A DNA stretch of 7,585 nt from Synergistaceae bacterium (GTDB taxonomy: Bacteria > Synergistota > Synergistia > Synergistales > Aminobacteriaceae), in NCBI GenBank assembly GCA_017458545.1, contig JAFTBA010000337.1:1-7585 (forward strand), given 5' to 3'. The notes beneath the pieces were generated by a model. The model ran no database searches. It was not told the origin of the DNA and worked only from the letters and a program-made list of their open reading frames with translations. A program made the position numbers and the translations under genes. This document shows, one piece after another, positions 1-6,578 of this stretch. The number at the start of each line of letters is the position of its first letter. Position 1 is the stretch's first letter.

Positions 1-53
1 AAATAAGGTATCATTCCTTCGGGAACTGCAAGCTGAATACTAACGGTCTTCAT
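1..53 (-). CDS. N-terminal start of an unidentified protein (partial)
   Basis: Reading leftwards from the ATG at 53-51, the frame stays open to the window edge for 17 codons and begins MKTVSIQLAVPEGMIPY. A purine-rich ribosome-binding sequence, GGAGAG (complement of 64-69), sits 10 bases before this ATG, which supports a real start. The gene lies directly downstream of the hydrogenase on the same strand, but a strong terminator hairpin stands between them. There is almost no room for a separate promoter, so expression probably depends on read-through of that hairpin or on a promoter overlapping it. Too little protein is present to assign a family. Confidence 0.5.
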   Translation of the reverse strand, partial: MKTVSIQLAVPEGMIPY

Positions 54-70
54 GATTTCATCACTCTCCA

Positions 71-107
71 AATAAAAACTGCCTCCCTGAATTATACAGG
101 GAAGCAG
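71..107 (-). terminator. Rho-independent terminator after the hydrogenase gene
   Basis: On the minus strand an 11-bp stem (arms 97-107 and 79-89, one G-T wobble, 7-base loop) is followed by TTTTTATT (complement of 71-78). This is a textbook intrinsic terminator, 25 bases past the hydrogenase stop codon. The T-tract ends only a base or so before the Shine-Dalgarno sequence of the next minus-strand gene. It may therefore act as a partial terminator or attenuator between co-oriented genes. Confidence 0.85.
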
Positions 108-132
108 AATGTTTTAGCACTCCGTCAACTGT

Positions 133-1653
133 TCACTCCTCAAGCTCAGGCAGTATCTTCTCAAATTCACTCTCGTATGCATGAACTTTCTTCGACATCT
201 TCTTAATCTTCGCTACCTCATTAGCAGCCTGATTAATCAGCTCAACAGTCCCTGCACCGCCTACGCACCCTCCTGGACATGCCATGCCCTCAAGCAAATA
301 GCCGTTACGTTTCCCGGCCTTAGCCATTAGAAGCATCTTACGGCAGTCATTGAGTCCTTCAGCGCGTTCGGTCAGCACTTCGCGTTCAGGATGGAGATTC
401 TTTATGCAGTTCACAACAGCCTCAGCAACTCCGCCCGAAACTGCAAATCCCCTCCCGTCAGCACTCGCAGTATCAGGCACAGGCATTTTCTCAAGGTAAT
501 CGAAATCAACCTCCTTAGCCTCGAACATTCCGAGCACTTCCTCGAACGTAAGCACAAAATCTACATCGCTCCTAACGCTGCGTCTGCTGGCCTCTAGTTT
601 CTTGGCTGCACACGGACCGATGAAAGCTACTTTGCAGTCGGGGTGTTCCTTCTTTATGAGTCTTCCCGTTAAAACCATAGGCGTTAATGCCATGCTTATA
701 CATTCGGCAAACTGAGGGAACTCCTTTTTAGCCATCACAGACCACGCAGGGCAGCATGATGTTCCCATGAACGGCAGCCTTTCGGGAACTTCCTTCACGA
801 AGTCTTCAGCCTCCTGCAGTGTACACAGGTCAGCACCTACGGCTACCTCAACAACATCAGCAAAGCCTAATTCCCTGAAAGCAGCCCTCATTTTTTCGGG
901 GGTAAGAGTCTTACCGAACTGCCCCGCAATCGCAGGGGCTATAGCCGCGTAAACTGGTGTCTCACTCCTTATAGCCTGTATGCACTGGAATATTTGAGCT
1001 TTATCGGCAATAGCTCCGAAAGGACAGTTAGCAAGACACATTCCGCATGACACACATTTTTCCTGATCTATATCGGCTCGTCCGTATTCGTCAGTGATAA
1101 TCGCTTTCATTCCGCAGGCTTTAGCACATGGTCTTTCCATTCTGAGAATTACACCGTACTGACAGACACCCATACATTTACCGCACTTAATGCACTTAGT
1201 TCCGTCAATATGTGCCTGACCCTTGTCGAAATATATAGCGTCTTTCGGGCAGACCTGTGAGCACGGCCGTGCCAAACATCCCTGACACTGGTCAGTAATA
1301 ACTACTTTGTTATCGGGGCAGGAATGACAAGCGAATTTGATGATGTTGATTAACGGGGGCTGATAGTATTTTTCGGGGTGAACGCACTCCTCTGCACCTG
1401 TTGAGACCGGAGCATGTTCGGAGGGTTTTCGTAACGGAAGTCCCATAGCGAGTCTGATTCTTTCGCGGACTATCGCGCGTTCAAGAAATACGCTGTCCCT
1501 GTAATGCGAGACTTCGCCGGGTATTACCCTGTAAGGTATTAACTCCATTTCGTGAAGGTCGCCGGGCTTGTAGTTGTATGACAGTTTCGCAACCTCTGTG
1601 AAAATTGCACGCCTTATGTCATTAATTGATGTGTGGATTCCTCTCATTCCCAT
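133..1653 (-). CDS. [FeFe] hydrogenase, monomeric, ferredoxin-type clusters (group B-like)
   Basis: A 506-residue soluble cytoplasmic iron hydrogenase, expected to interconvert protons and H2 with reduced ferredoxin as partner. The N-terminal half carries cysteine sets for several [4Fe-4S] clusters: C123/C126/C131/C135, C154/C157/C160/C164 with C176/C180 nearby, and C200/C203/C206/C210, each followed or interleaved in ferredoxin style. The C-terminal catalytic domain has all three H-cluster signatures: TSCCPAW at about 298-304, PCAAKK at 347-352, and MACPGGCVGGAG at 457-468. The catalytic cysteines are therefore intact. Extra cysteines at 90, 109 and 112 precede the ferredoxin region. There is no NADH- or flavin-binding domain and no neighbouring subunit gene, so it looks monomeric. 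The group B assignment rests on overall layout and is tentative. The ATG at 1653 is chosen over the one at 1647 because AGGAGG lies 9 bases upstream of it. It is probably monocistronic up to the terminator. No maturase genes (hydE, hydF, hydG) are in the window. Confidence 0.93.
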   Translation of the reverse strand: MGMRGIHTSINDIRRAIFTEVAKLSYNYKPGDLHEMELIPYRVIPGEVSHYRDSVFLERAIVRERIRLAMGLPLRKPSEHAPVSTGAEECVHPEKYYQPPLINIIKFACHSCPDNKVVITDQCQGCLARPCSQVCPKDAIYFDKGQAHIDGTKCIKCGKCMGVCQYGVILRMERPCAKACGMKAIITDEYGRADIDQEKCVSCGMCLANCPFGAIADKAQIFQCIQAIRSETPVYAAIAPAIAGQFGKTLTPEKMRAAFRELGFADVVEVAVGADLCTLQEAEDFVKEVPERLPFMGTSCCPAWSVMAKKEFPQFAECISMALTPMVLTGRLIKKEHPDCKVAFIGPCAAKKLEASRRSVRSDVDFVLTFEEVLGMFEAKEVDFDYLEKMPVPDTASADGRGFAVSGGVAEAVVNCIKNLHPEREVLTERAEGLNDCRKMLLMAKAGKRNGYLLEGMACPGGCVGGAGTVELINQAANEVAKIKKMSKKVHAYESEFEKILPELEE

Positions 1654-1662
1654 TGCTGATTG

Positions 1663-1668
1663 CCTCCT
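1663..1668 (-). promoter_or_regulatory. Ribosome-binding site of the hydrogenase gene
   Basis: The minus strand reads AGGAGG here, a perfect anti-16S match 9 bases before the ATG at 1653-1651. It decides the start in favour of the first of two closely spaced ATG codons. The region further upstream (about 1670-1715) is AT-rich and probably carries the promoter, with TATGAT at 1706-1701 as a -10 candidate. I cannot pair that with a convincing -35 box. Confidence 0.7.
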
Positions 1669-1720
1669 TTTATTTTAATTGTTATGCTGATAAAAATATT
1701 ATCATAAATTTACAAGAAGA

Positions 1721-1742
1721 TTCCCATTGCAATAAGTGGGAG
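1721..1742 (+). repeat. Hairpin upstream of tnpB, candidate element-end structure
   Basis: TTCCCATT and AGTGGGAG flank a GCAATA loop, giving an 8-bp stem with two G-T wobbles. No T-tract follows on either strand, so it is not an intrinsic terminator. Imperfect subterminal hairpins mark the ends of IS200/IS605 elements and are bound as single strands by TnpA. The position 30 bases before the tnpB start fits a left-end hairpin. That role is inferred from position only. Confidence 0.4.
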
Positions 1743-1772
1743 ATGAATTGCGTCATGTAATATAATACTTTA

Positions 1773-3054
1773 ATGACCGAAGAAGAGAGATTAGACAAGA
1801 ACAATAGAATACGGGAGCAAGGCAGATTGACCAGAGAAAAGCGTAAGTCTCAAATCTGCCGTGTCTATCGTGTGAAAATAGACTTCTCTCACCTCAATGA
1901 TGAGCAAAGAGTTCATCTCAAAATGCTTTTTGTTGAAGCTAAATGGTTGTACAATGACGCATTAACTTTTATGAATGACCATGACATTAACGACTACGAC
2001 ACAAAGATAATAACCGTTCATGGACTGGATAAAGACCGTCAGCCTGTAGCACATGATTTGCAATATATCTCCTCCCAAATGAGGCAGTCAGTTATTCAGG
2101 GAATAAAGCACAGCCTTAAATCACTTTCATCGAAGAAGAAAAATCACAGTAAGGCCGGCCGACTTCGTTATAAGTCCGATTATGATTCGATAAACCTTCA
2201 GGAGCATCATGTAACCTATAGGTTCTATGATGAACATCATATGGGTATTCAGGGATTTGACAAACGTATCAGAATTAAAGGAGCTAATCAGTTTTGGAAC
2301 ATACCCGGCCTCGAATTTGCTAATGCTAAACTGATGAATCTTCCCGACGGTTATTATTTGGCTGTAACGACATATAGGAATAATGGAGGTGAGATGAAGA
2401 AACATAAACCAGAGATTGGTATAGATATGGGAATCAAAACAACGATAACGACTTCAGACGGCCTCAAGATAAAAGTATTGATTGAAGAAAGTGAACGAAT
2501 AAAAAAATGCCAACGATTAATAGCCAGGCGTAAGAAAGGTTCAAACAATCGTTACAAGGCCGTGAAGTTACTTAGAAAAGCATATCAAAGATTAGTCAGC
2601 AGGAAGCATGATATAGCTAACAAAGCCGTGCATGGAACTTTTGGAGCATGAAAGAGTATACATGCAGGATGAAAATTTAAGAGGCTGGCACAAAGGCTTG
2701 TTCGGCCGAACAGTGCAACACTCAGTTTTAGGGCGTGTGAAAGCCAAATTAATGAAAAGTGAGCGCGTAATCGTTCTGCCGTCAAGCATACCGACAACAA
2801 AATATTGTCCAGTGTGCGGAAAACTGAAAAAGGACATAACATTAGCTGACAGAGTGTATGAATGCTCATGCGGATATAGAGAAGATAGAGATATACATGC
2901 TGCGCGTAATATGATATTGCTAGGGAAACAAAATACCTGTGGGACGCAGGAAATTTTTAACGACGCCTTTGGAGAGGACGTAAGACGGAAACAGAAATGT
3001 TGCAACGCAGACTTCGTTGAATTAGGAAGCCTCCGAAACCGCAAGGGGAGTTAG
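1773..3054 (+). pseudogene. tnpB: TnpB, RNA-guided RuvC nuclease of IS605/IS1341 type, frameshifted
   Basis: Two overlapping frames together form one TnpB. Frame one (1773-2651) carries the N-terminal wedge/recognition region and RuvC-I (GIDMGIKTT, catalytic Asp218). Frame two, used from about 2635 to 3054, carries the RuvC-II region (QDENLRGWHKG), the zinc ribbon CPVC...CSC, and RuvC-III (EDRDIHAARN). Removing one G from the GG at 2634-2635 joins KHDIANKAVH directly to ELLEHERVYMQDE. This restores a protein of about 426 residues, close to normal for the family. All catalytic segments survive, so the break is a single-base lesion: a recent mutation, a sequencing error, or less likely a functional frameshift. 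An ATG at 2632 could restart translation, but it has no ribosome-binding sequence. The first ATG at 1773 also lacks a clear one. TnpB cleaves DNA guided by an RNA made from the element's right end. There is no TnpA partner here. Confidence 0.88.
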
Positions 3055-3128
3055 TTCATACTTCACAGAATTTATACAAGGCGGTGATATTTTATCGTCA
3101 ACAAAAAAAGAAAGGCGGTAACGTAACC

Positions 3129-3719
3129 ATGAAGAAAATAATTTTTGCACTCACTGTTATAACTCTGGTGATTGCGTGTTCGTCAGCCTCATTCGCTTAC
3201 AATGAGGAAGTCGCACGCGATGCAATGATAATTTATTCGGGGACTGACGCATTCGCAGACCTGTTACCCGAAGAGCGTCAGGCTTGTATGATATGGGTAT
3301 CTGACGGCGGTACAATGAGTGATACTTGCAGGAGCGCAGTAACAAAATTAATCTCGCAGGAACCCAACATTGTTACGCGCGAACAGAGAAGAGAACTTTT
3401 AGCCGCAGCGTCAGGCAGAACAATAAGACCCTCAGCAAAATCAACAGCACCGTCAAACAGCGGCACTACCGTCATCAAAAAAGATGACAACACAGGCACA
3501 ATCATCGCCGCAGGAATCATAGGGGTAATTGCAGGAATGGTTATCCATAACAATTTACCGCGCGACAGGGATAGGGATTGCGGTCCGCGTTACCGTTACT
3601 GCCCTCCTCCGCGCCGTCATTACGTAGTTGAACACCATGTGGAACACCATTTCCGCCCGGCACCTCCGATGCACATCAGGAGAGAACCTCCGAGTCATCA
3701 CAGACCCCACAGAAGGTAA
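3129..3719 (+). CDS. Small exported His/Arg/Pro-rich protein of unknown function
   Basis: A 196-residue protein, family not recognised. Residues 1-23 (MKKIIFALTVITLVIACSS then ASFA) form a clear export signal. Cleavage after ASFA by signal peptidase I is likely, but VIAC at 14-17 resembles a lipobox, so a lipoprotein is possible. A mostly helical domain follows, with Cys53 and Cys67 that could pair, then a Ser/Thr-rich linker. A hydrophobic, glycine-spaced segment lies at about 123-139 (GTIIAAGIIGVIAGMVI). The basic tail from 145 onward is rich in Arg, Pro and His (HHVEHH at 169-174, HHRPHRR at the end) with Cys151 and Cys158. The tail could bind metal or polyanions; that is inference. The frame is open from a GTG at 3084, but starting there would put 15 charged residues before the signal peptide. 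The ATG at 3129 is therefore preferred, with AAAGGCGG about 9 bases upstream. It ends at a strong terminator and appears monocistronic. Confidence 0.8.
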   Translation: MKKIIFALTVITLVIACSSASFAYNEEVARDAMIIYSGTDAFADLLPEERQACMIWVSDGGTMSDTCRSAVTKLISQEPNIVTREQRRELLAAASGRTIRPSAKSTAPSNSGTTVIKKDDNTGTIIAAGIIGVIAGMVIHNNLPRDRDRDCGPRYRYCPPPRRHYVVEHHVEHHFRPAPPMHIRREPPSHHRPHRR

Positions 3720-3741
3720 TTAGCAGTCAGCAAAAATCATG

Positions 3742-3784
3742 CGGAAGAGTTCAGACGTTTATTCGCGGACTCTTCCGTTTTTTT
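3742..3784 (+). terminator. Intrinsic terminator, shared by convergent genes
   Basis: CGGAAGAGT (3742-3750) pairs perfectly with ACTCTTCCG (3769-3777), extendable by two more pairs, and is followed by seven T (3778-3784). It ends transcription of the exported-protein gene. The right arm overlaps the last codons of the convergent MFS gene. On the minus strand the same hairpin is followed, after a few bases, by TTTTT (complement of 3732-3736), so it may terminate both genes. Confidence 0.85.
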
Positions 3785-4970
3785 CTGCAGCAGCGTTAAT
3801 CGTTGCTGCATATGCACTGTTAAACAGACCGAATACCGCTGACATTATGAACAGCGTTTCAATCCCCATTACCTGCCATATCCATCCGCCGAATAACGCT
3901 ATTAATATCGTGATTAAATGATTGACCGAGACTCCTGTTGCTATTGTTGCCTTGACCTCTTCGGGACTTATCGACAAATCCTGAACGTAAACATTCGATG
4001 CCATTGAAGCGAGCGAAATCACAGCATCAAGTATGTAGTTGACACAGCAGACTATAAACGCAGTATGCATACTGAACAGATGATGAGCAAATCCGTAGAA
4101 GAAACACACAATTACAAGTATCAACGTGTCCATAACCATAACGATTTTGTAGCCGAAACGGTCAATTATTTTACCGATTAACGGCGAACATATGAACGTA
4201 GCTATTGCCGACAGCGCGAACAATATGCTTATAGCCATTGCACCTGCACCGTAGAAAAGAACAAGCAGATAAGGCCCGAACGTAAAGAAGATTTGTTTAC
4301 GGGCACCGTAAAATATTTCGAGCATGTAAAACTTGAAGTATTTTCTCCTGAAATAGAAGCGCGTTACAGTATGATCATGGCCGCTTTCGCCCGTCATTTT
4401 CGTTGAGATGAAAAATCCCGTTAATATTATTGCCGACGAAAAAATGAATACAGGACGGAATAAGTTGAATTTCCCTGCGAGTAACCAGAACACTAAAGCA
4501 ACGACTATATAACCTGCCAGAGTCCCGAACTGATACGCTGAATTTTGGAGTCCTAAAGCTGCACCGCCTCTTCCCTGTTTAGCGTACTCAAGGGCGAGTG
4601 TGCTTCTCATTCCGAACTGCATGTGTTCGCCGAGTGAGTAAACGAATACTGCGCAGGTAACAAAAAATCTGTCGGCAGGAACAAATGACTGCATTAACAT
4701 TCCTGCAAGCATAACGATTGCACCTGCCTTGAAAATATTTTCTGCGCTGAACTCGTAAAGCACTGCAGTGATAAATATCAGCATGAAGCCGGGTAATTCC
4801 CTGAAAAATTCCGAGACCCCTCTGTCGAATTGAGTCATATGTACGATTTCTGCCAAGTAATTATCTATTACAGCCTTGTATAACCCGTATGAAAGTCCGA
4901 AGGTCAGAAGTGAGATGATGAATGCCTTGTATTGAGAATCGGACTTGAATATTCCAGATGTAATTGTCAT
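3759..4970 (-). CDS. Major facilitator superfamily transporter
   Basis: A 403-residue integral membrane protein, almost entirely hydrophobic helices separated by short loops, consistent with 12 membrane segments. A central basic loop (RFYFRRKYFKF) divides two halves. The second half contains GKIIDRFGYK, matching the GxxxD(R/K)xG(R/K)(R/K) motif A of the superfamily after helix 8. The substrate cannot be told from sequence. The frame is open back to 5099, but that would overlap the divergent reductase gene and add 43 residues of unlikely character. The ATG at 4970 has AAGGAGT 8 bases upstream and is followed directly by the expected short N-terminus. It is convergent with the exported-protein gene, with its stop inside the shared terminator hairpin. 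It is divergent from the flavodoxin-like reductase, 101 bases away. Confidence 0.9.
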   Translation of the reverse strand: MTITSGIFKSDSQYKAFIISLLTFGLSYGLYKAVIDNYLAEIVHMTQFDRGVSEFFRELPGFMLIFITAVLYEFSAENIFKAGAIVMLAGMLMQSFVPADRFFVTCAVFVYSLGEHMQFGMRSTLALEYAKQGRGGAALGLQNSAYQFGTLAGYIVVALVFWLLAGKFNLFRPVFIFSSAIILTGFFISTKMTGESGHDHTVTRFYFRRKYFKFYMLEIFYGARKQIFFTFGPYLLVLFYGAGAMAISILFALSAIATFICSPLIGKIIDRFGYKIVMVMDTLILVIVCFFYGFAHHLFSMHTAFIVCCVNYILDAVISLASMASNVYVQDLSISPEEVKATIATGVSVNHLITILIALFGGWIWQVMGIETLFIMSAVFGLFNSAYAATINAAAEKNGRVRE

Positions 4971-5071
4971 TAATCTTACTCCTTTGTGAAAAAACTCACA
5001 CAACCGTAATAGTATAATATTCACGTCAAACTTCAATTCACAAATTTCAATACGGGGGTAACTATAATAAC
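4971..5071. promoter_or_regulatory. Divergent intergenic region with candidate promoters
   Basis: The 101-base gap between the divergent MFS and reductase starts must drive both genes. It is AT-rich. TATAAT occurs on the plus strand at 5013-5018 and again at 5063-5068, the second just before the reductase ATG. The minus strand reads TATACT at 5016-5011. I cannot pair any of them with a well-spaced -35 box, so promoter positions are unresolved. The minus-strand AGGAG (complement of 4979-4983) is the MFS ribosome-binding site. GGGGG at 5054-5058 lies 13 bases before the reductase ATG, longer than usual. Confidence 0.35.
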
Positions 5072-5737
5072 ATGAAGGCTTTATTTGTGAACGGTTCACC
5101 GCGCAAAAATTGGAACACTCACAAGATGCTTGAGAGTGCTATGAAGGGAGCAAGTGATTCTGGTGCTGAATGCGAGATGATTCACCTTTACGATTACAGT
5201 TTCAAGGGCTGTGTATCGTGTTTCGCTTGCAAGGTCAAGAACAACAAAACTAACGGACTGTGTGCATACCGTGATGATTTGAGACCGGTGCTTGAGAAAG
5301 CATTAGCCAGTGATGTGATTGTTGCAGGCAGTCCTATATACTTCAGCTATCCTACCGGAATGTTCAGGTCATTCATTGAGAGATTACTCTTCCCGATAAT
5401 GAGGTACGAGGTTAACCCTGACGGTTCACGTCCGCGCAATATCGACAGGACGATTTACAGCGGTTTAATCTACACCATGAACTGCCCCGAAGATTTAGCG
5501 GCCAAGATTCATTACCCTGAATACCTCGAACCTAACGCTCAGGCAATGGGGCTTGTATTGGGACACTGTGAGACTCTGTGCGCTTACAATACATACCAGT
5601 TCAATGACTACTCGCGCTACGACTGCAGCATGTTCAGCGAACCCGTTAAAGCAAAATACAGGGATGAACATTTCGGGATTGACCTTCAGAACGCTTACGA
5701 TTTGGGCAAACGTTTAACCGAAAAAGCAAAAGCATAA
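5072..5737 (+). CDS. Flavodoxin-fold NAD(P)H-dependent oxidoreductase, iron-sulfur flavoprotein-like
   Basis: A 221-residue cytoplasmic redox protein. The N-terminal GSPRKNWNT (8-16) is the FMN phosphate-binding loop of the flavodoxin-like/NADPH-dependent FMN reductase group. GSPIYFSYPTGMFRSFIER (86-104) is the second flavin-binding segment. Between them C47, C50, C53 and C64 form C-x2-C-x2-C-x10-C. This resembles the compact cluster motif of iron-sulfur flavoproteins (Isf), though its last spacing is longer than the usual 4-7. Many relatives keep part of this motif without a proven cluster, so a [4Fe-4S] cluster is possible, not shown. It probably moves electrons in oxidative-stress defence or reduction of small molecules; the actual substrate is unknown. 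The length is normal. It is divergent from the MFS gene and followed by a GC-rich hairpin, so it looks monocistronic. Confidence 0.88.
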   Translation: MKALFVNGSPRKNWNTHKMLESAMKGASDSGAECEMIHLYDYSFKGCVSCFACKVKNNKTNGLCAYRDDLRPVLEKALASDVIVAGSPIYFSYPTGMFRSFIERLLFPIMRYEVNPDGSRPRNIDRTIYSGLIYTMNCPEDLAAKIHYPEYLEPNAQAMGLVLGHCETLCAYNTYQFNDYSRYDCSMFSEPVKAKYRDEHFGIDLQNAYDLGKRLTEKAKA

Positions 5738-5744
5738 AACTCAA

Positions 5745-5773
5745 ACCCCCCTCTGTCTCAACAACAGGGGGGT
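5745..5773 (+). terminator. GC-rich hairpin after the reductase gene, possible terminator
   Basis: ACCCCCCT (5745-5752) pairs with AGGGGGGT (5766-5773), an 8-bp stem that starts 7 bases after the reductase stop codon. The plus strand lacks a T-run afterwards, so termination would be weak or Rho-assisted. It also lies 35 bases upstream of the restriction-modification operon, where it would separate reductase transcription from that operon. Confidence 0.5.
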
Positions 5774-5807
5774 ACTATGATATTTCAATAAAGTTGGTGA
5801 TTCATAA

Positions 5808-6578
5808 TTGTATTTTGAAACTCTACGGCCGTGCTTTGTCGATAAATCTTCCGCACTCTTCCTGTCTGATGTATTCACAGCACTCGAAGATATGAGTTCT
5901 GAATGTATTGACATGATCTTTGCCGATCCTCCTTATTTTTTGTCTAACGGCGGATTTTCATGCAGCGGAGGGAAAAGGGTATCAGTTAATAAAGGTGATT
6001 GGGACAAAGCACAAAGCATTGAAGACAAGCATAATTTTAACCGTAAGTGGATTAGACTTTGCCGAAATATCCTGAAACCTAACGGCACAATATGGATAAC
6101 AGGGACTCTGCATAACATTTATTCTGTAGGCATGGCATTGGAGCAGGAAGGTTTTAAGATACTCAATAATATAACTTGGCAGAAAACTAATCCGCCCCCA
6201 AATCTTTCCTGCAGATATTTCACACACAGCACAGAGACTATTTTATGGGCACGGAAAAACGATGAGTCTTCAAAGCATTACTTCAACTACCAGCTCATGA
6301 AAGAAATGAACGGCAACAGGCAGATGAAAGACGTATGGACAGGCACATTAACTCCGGCAAGCGAGAAAATTTACGGGAAACATCCTGCACAAAAGCCTCT
6401 GTATGTTCTTGAGCGCATAATTTTGGCCTCAACTCACAAAGGTGATGTAGTTCTTGATCCTTTTTGCGGTTCTTCAACAACCGGAATCGCCTGCAGGAAG
6501 TTAGGACGTAAATATATTGGCATAGATAACAATCATGAGTATATAGAATTATCAATCAGGAGGCTTCGTAATTCATGA
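5808..6578 (+). CDS. dpnA: DNA adenine methyltransferase, DpnA/M2.DpnII-like (beta class, GATC)
   Basis: A 256-residue S-adenosylmethionine-dependent methyltransferase, predicted to make N6-methyladenine in GATC. The catalytic motif DPPY (40-43, in FADPPYFLSNGG) precedes the cofactor-binding motif DPFCGSSTTG (217-226), the order of beta-class enzymes; HPAQKP lies at 192-197. Long stretches (HNIYSVGMALEQEGFKILNN, YFTHSTETILWARKN, QMKDVWTG) agree with what I remember of streptococcal DpnA, including its typical length of about 260-270. The FxGxG motif has Ser in place of its second Gly (FCGSS); I recall the same variant in some relatives. The start is TTG at 5808, immediately after an in-frame TAA. 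GGTGA lies 7 bases upstream, and the next ATG would cut into the fold. It overlaps the endonuclease gene by ATGA, so the two are translationally coupled. In DpnII systems DpnA can also methylate single-stranded DNA, and a DpnM partner is usual. None is seen here. Confidence 0.93.
   Translation: MYFETLRPCFVDKSSALFLSDVFTALEDMSSECIDMIFADPPYFLSNGGFSCSGGKRVSVNKGDWDKAQSIEDKHNFNRKWIRLCRNILKPNGTIWITGTLHNIYSVGMALEQEGFKILNNITWQKTNPPPNLSCRYFTHSTETILWARKNDESSKHYFNYQLMKEMNGNRQMKDVWTGTLTPASEKIYGKHPAQKPLYVLERIILASTHKGDVVLDPFCGSSTTGIACRKLGRKYIGIDNNHEYIELSIRRLRNS
6558..6563 (+). promoter_or_regulatory. Ribosome-binding site of the endonuclease gene
   Basis: AGGAGG lies inside the 3' end of the methyltransferase gene, 11 bases before the ATG at 6575. 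This strong site plus the 4-base ATGA overlap supports coupled translation, with methyltransferase made before endonuclease. Confidence 0.65.

Larger units (their letters stand above)
1721..3054 (+). mobile_element. IS200/IS605-superfamily element, IS1341 type (tnpB only), degraded
   Basis: The recognisable content is a single tnpB gene preceded by a subterminal-type hairpin at 1721-1742. No Y1 transposase (tnpA) is encoded on either strand nearby, so movement would need a TnpA supplied in trans. Elements of this superfamily insert without target duplication, and I see none. The exact ends cannot be set from the sequence. The left limit given is the hairpin and the right limit is the tnpB stop. 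The true right end and any overlapping guide RNA probably extend some tens of bases beyond 3054. Confidence 0.5.

Noticed and set aside
391..952. Plus-strand open frames of 61-68 codons inside the hydrogenase gene
   Set aside because: They lie antisense to a gene with complete, well-conserved motifs, have no family resemblance and lack ribosome-binding sites.
1721..1742. Intrinsic terminator upstream of tnpB
   Set aside because: The hairpin is not followed by a T-run on either strand, and neither flanking gene runs into it.
2592..3044. A 150-codon minus-strand frame antisense to the tnpB 3' half
   Set aside because: Its sequence is a shadow of the TnpB C-terminal coding region, with no recognisable domain of its own.
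2632..3054. Separate small gene starting at the ATG at 2632
   Set aside because: It continues the TnpB alignment exactly across the frame break and has no ribosome-binding sequence, so it is the second half of one broken gene.
3084..3128. GTG start giving a longer exported protein
   Set aside because: It would add charged residues ahead of a typical MKK signal peptide; the ATG at 3129 is the better start.
4971..5099. N-terminal extension of the MFS protein into the divergent gene
   Set aside because: The ATG at 4970 has a strong ribosome-binding site at correct spacing, and the extension would overlap the start of the reductase gene.
5776..5781. TATGAT as the promoter -10 of the restriction operon
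   Set aside because: No -35 element stands at usable spacing because the GC-rich hairpin occupies that place; the hexamer alone is not enough.
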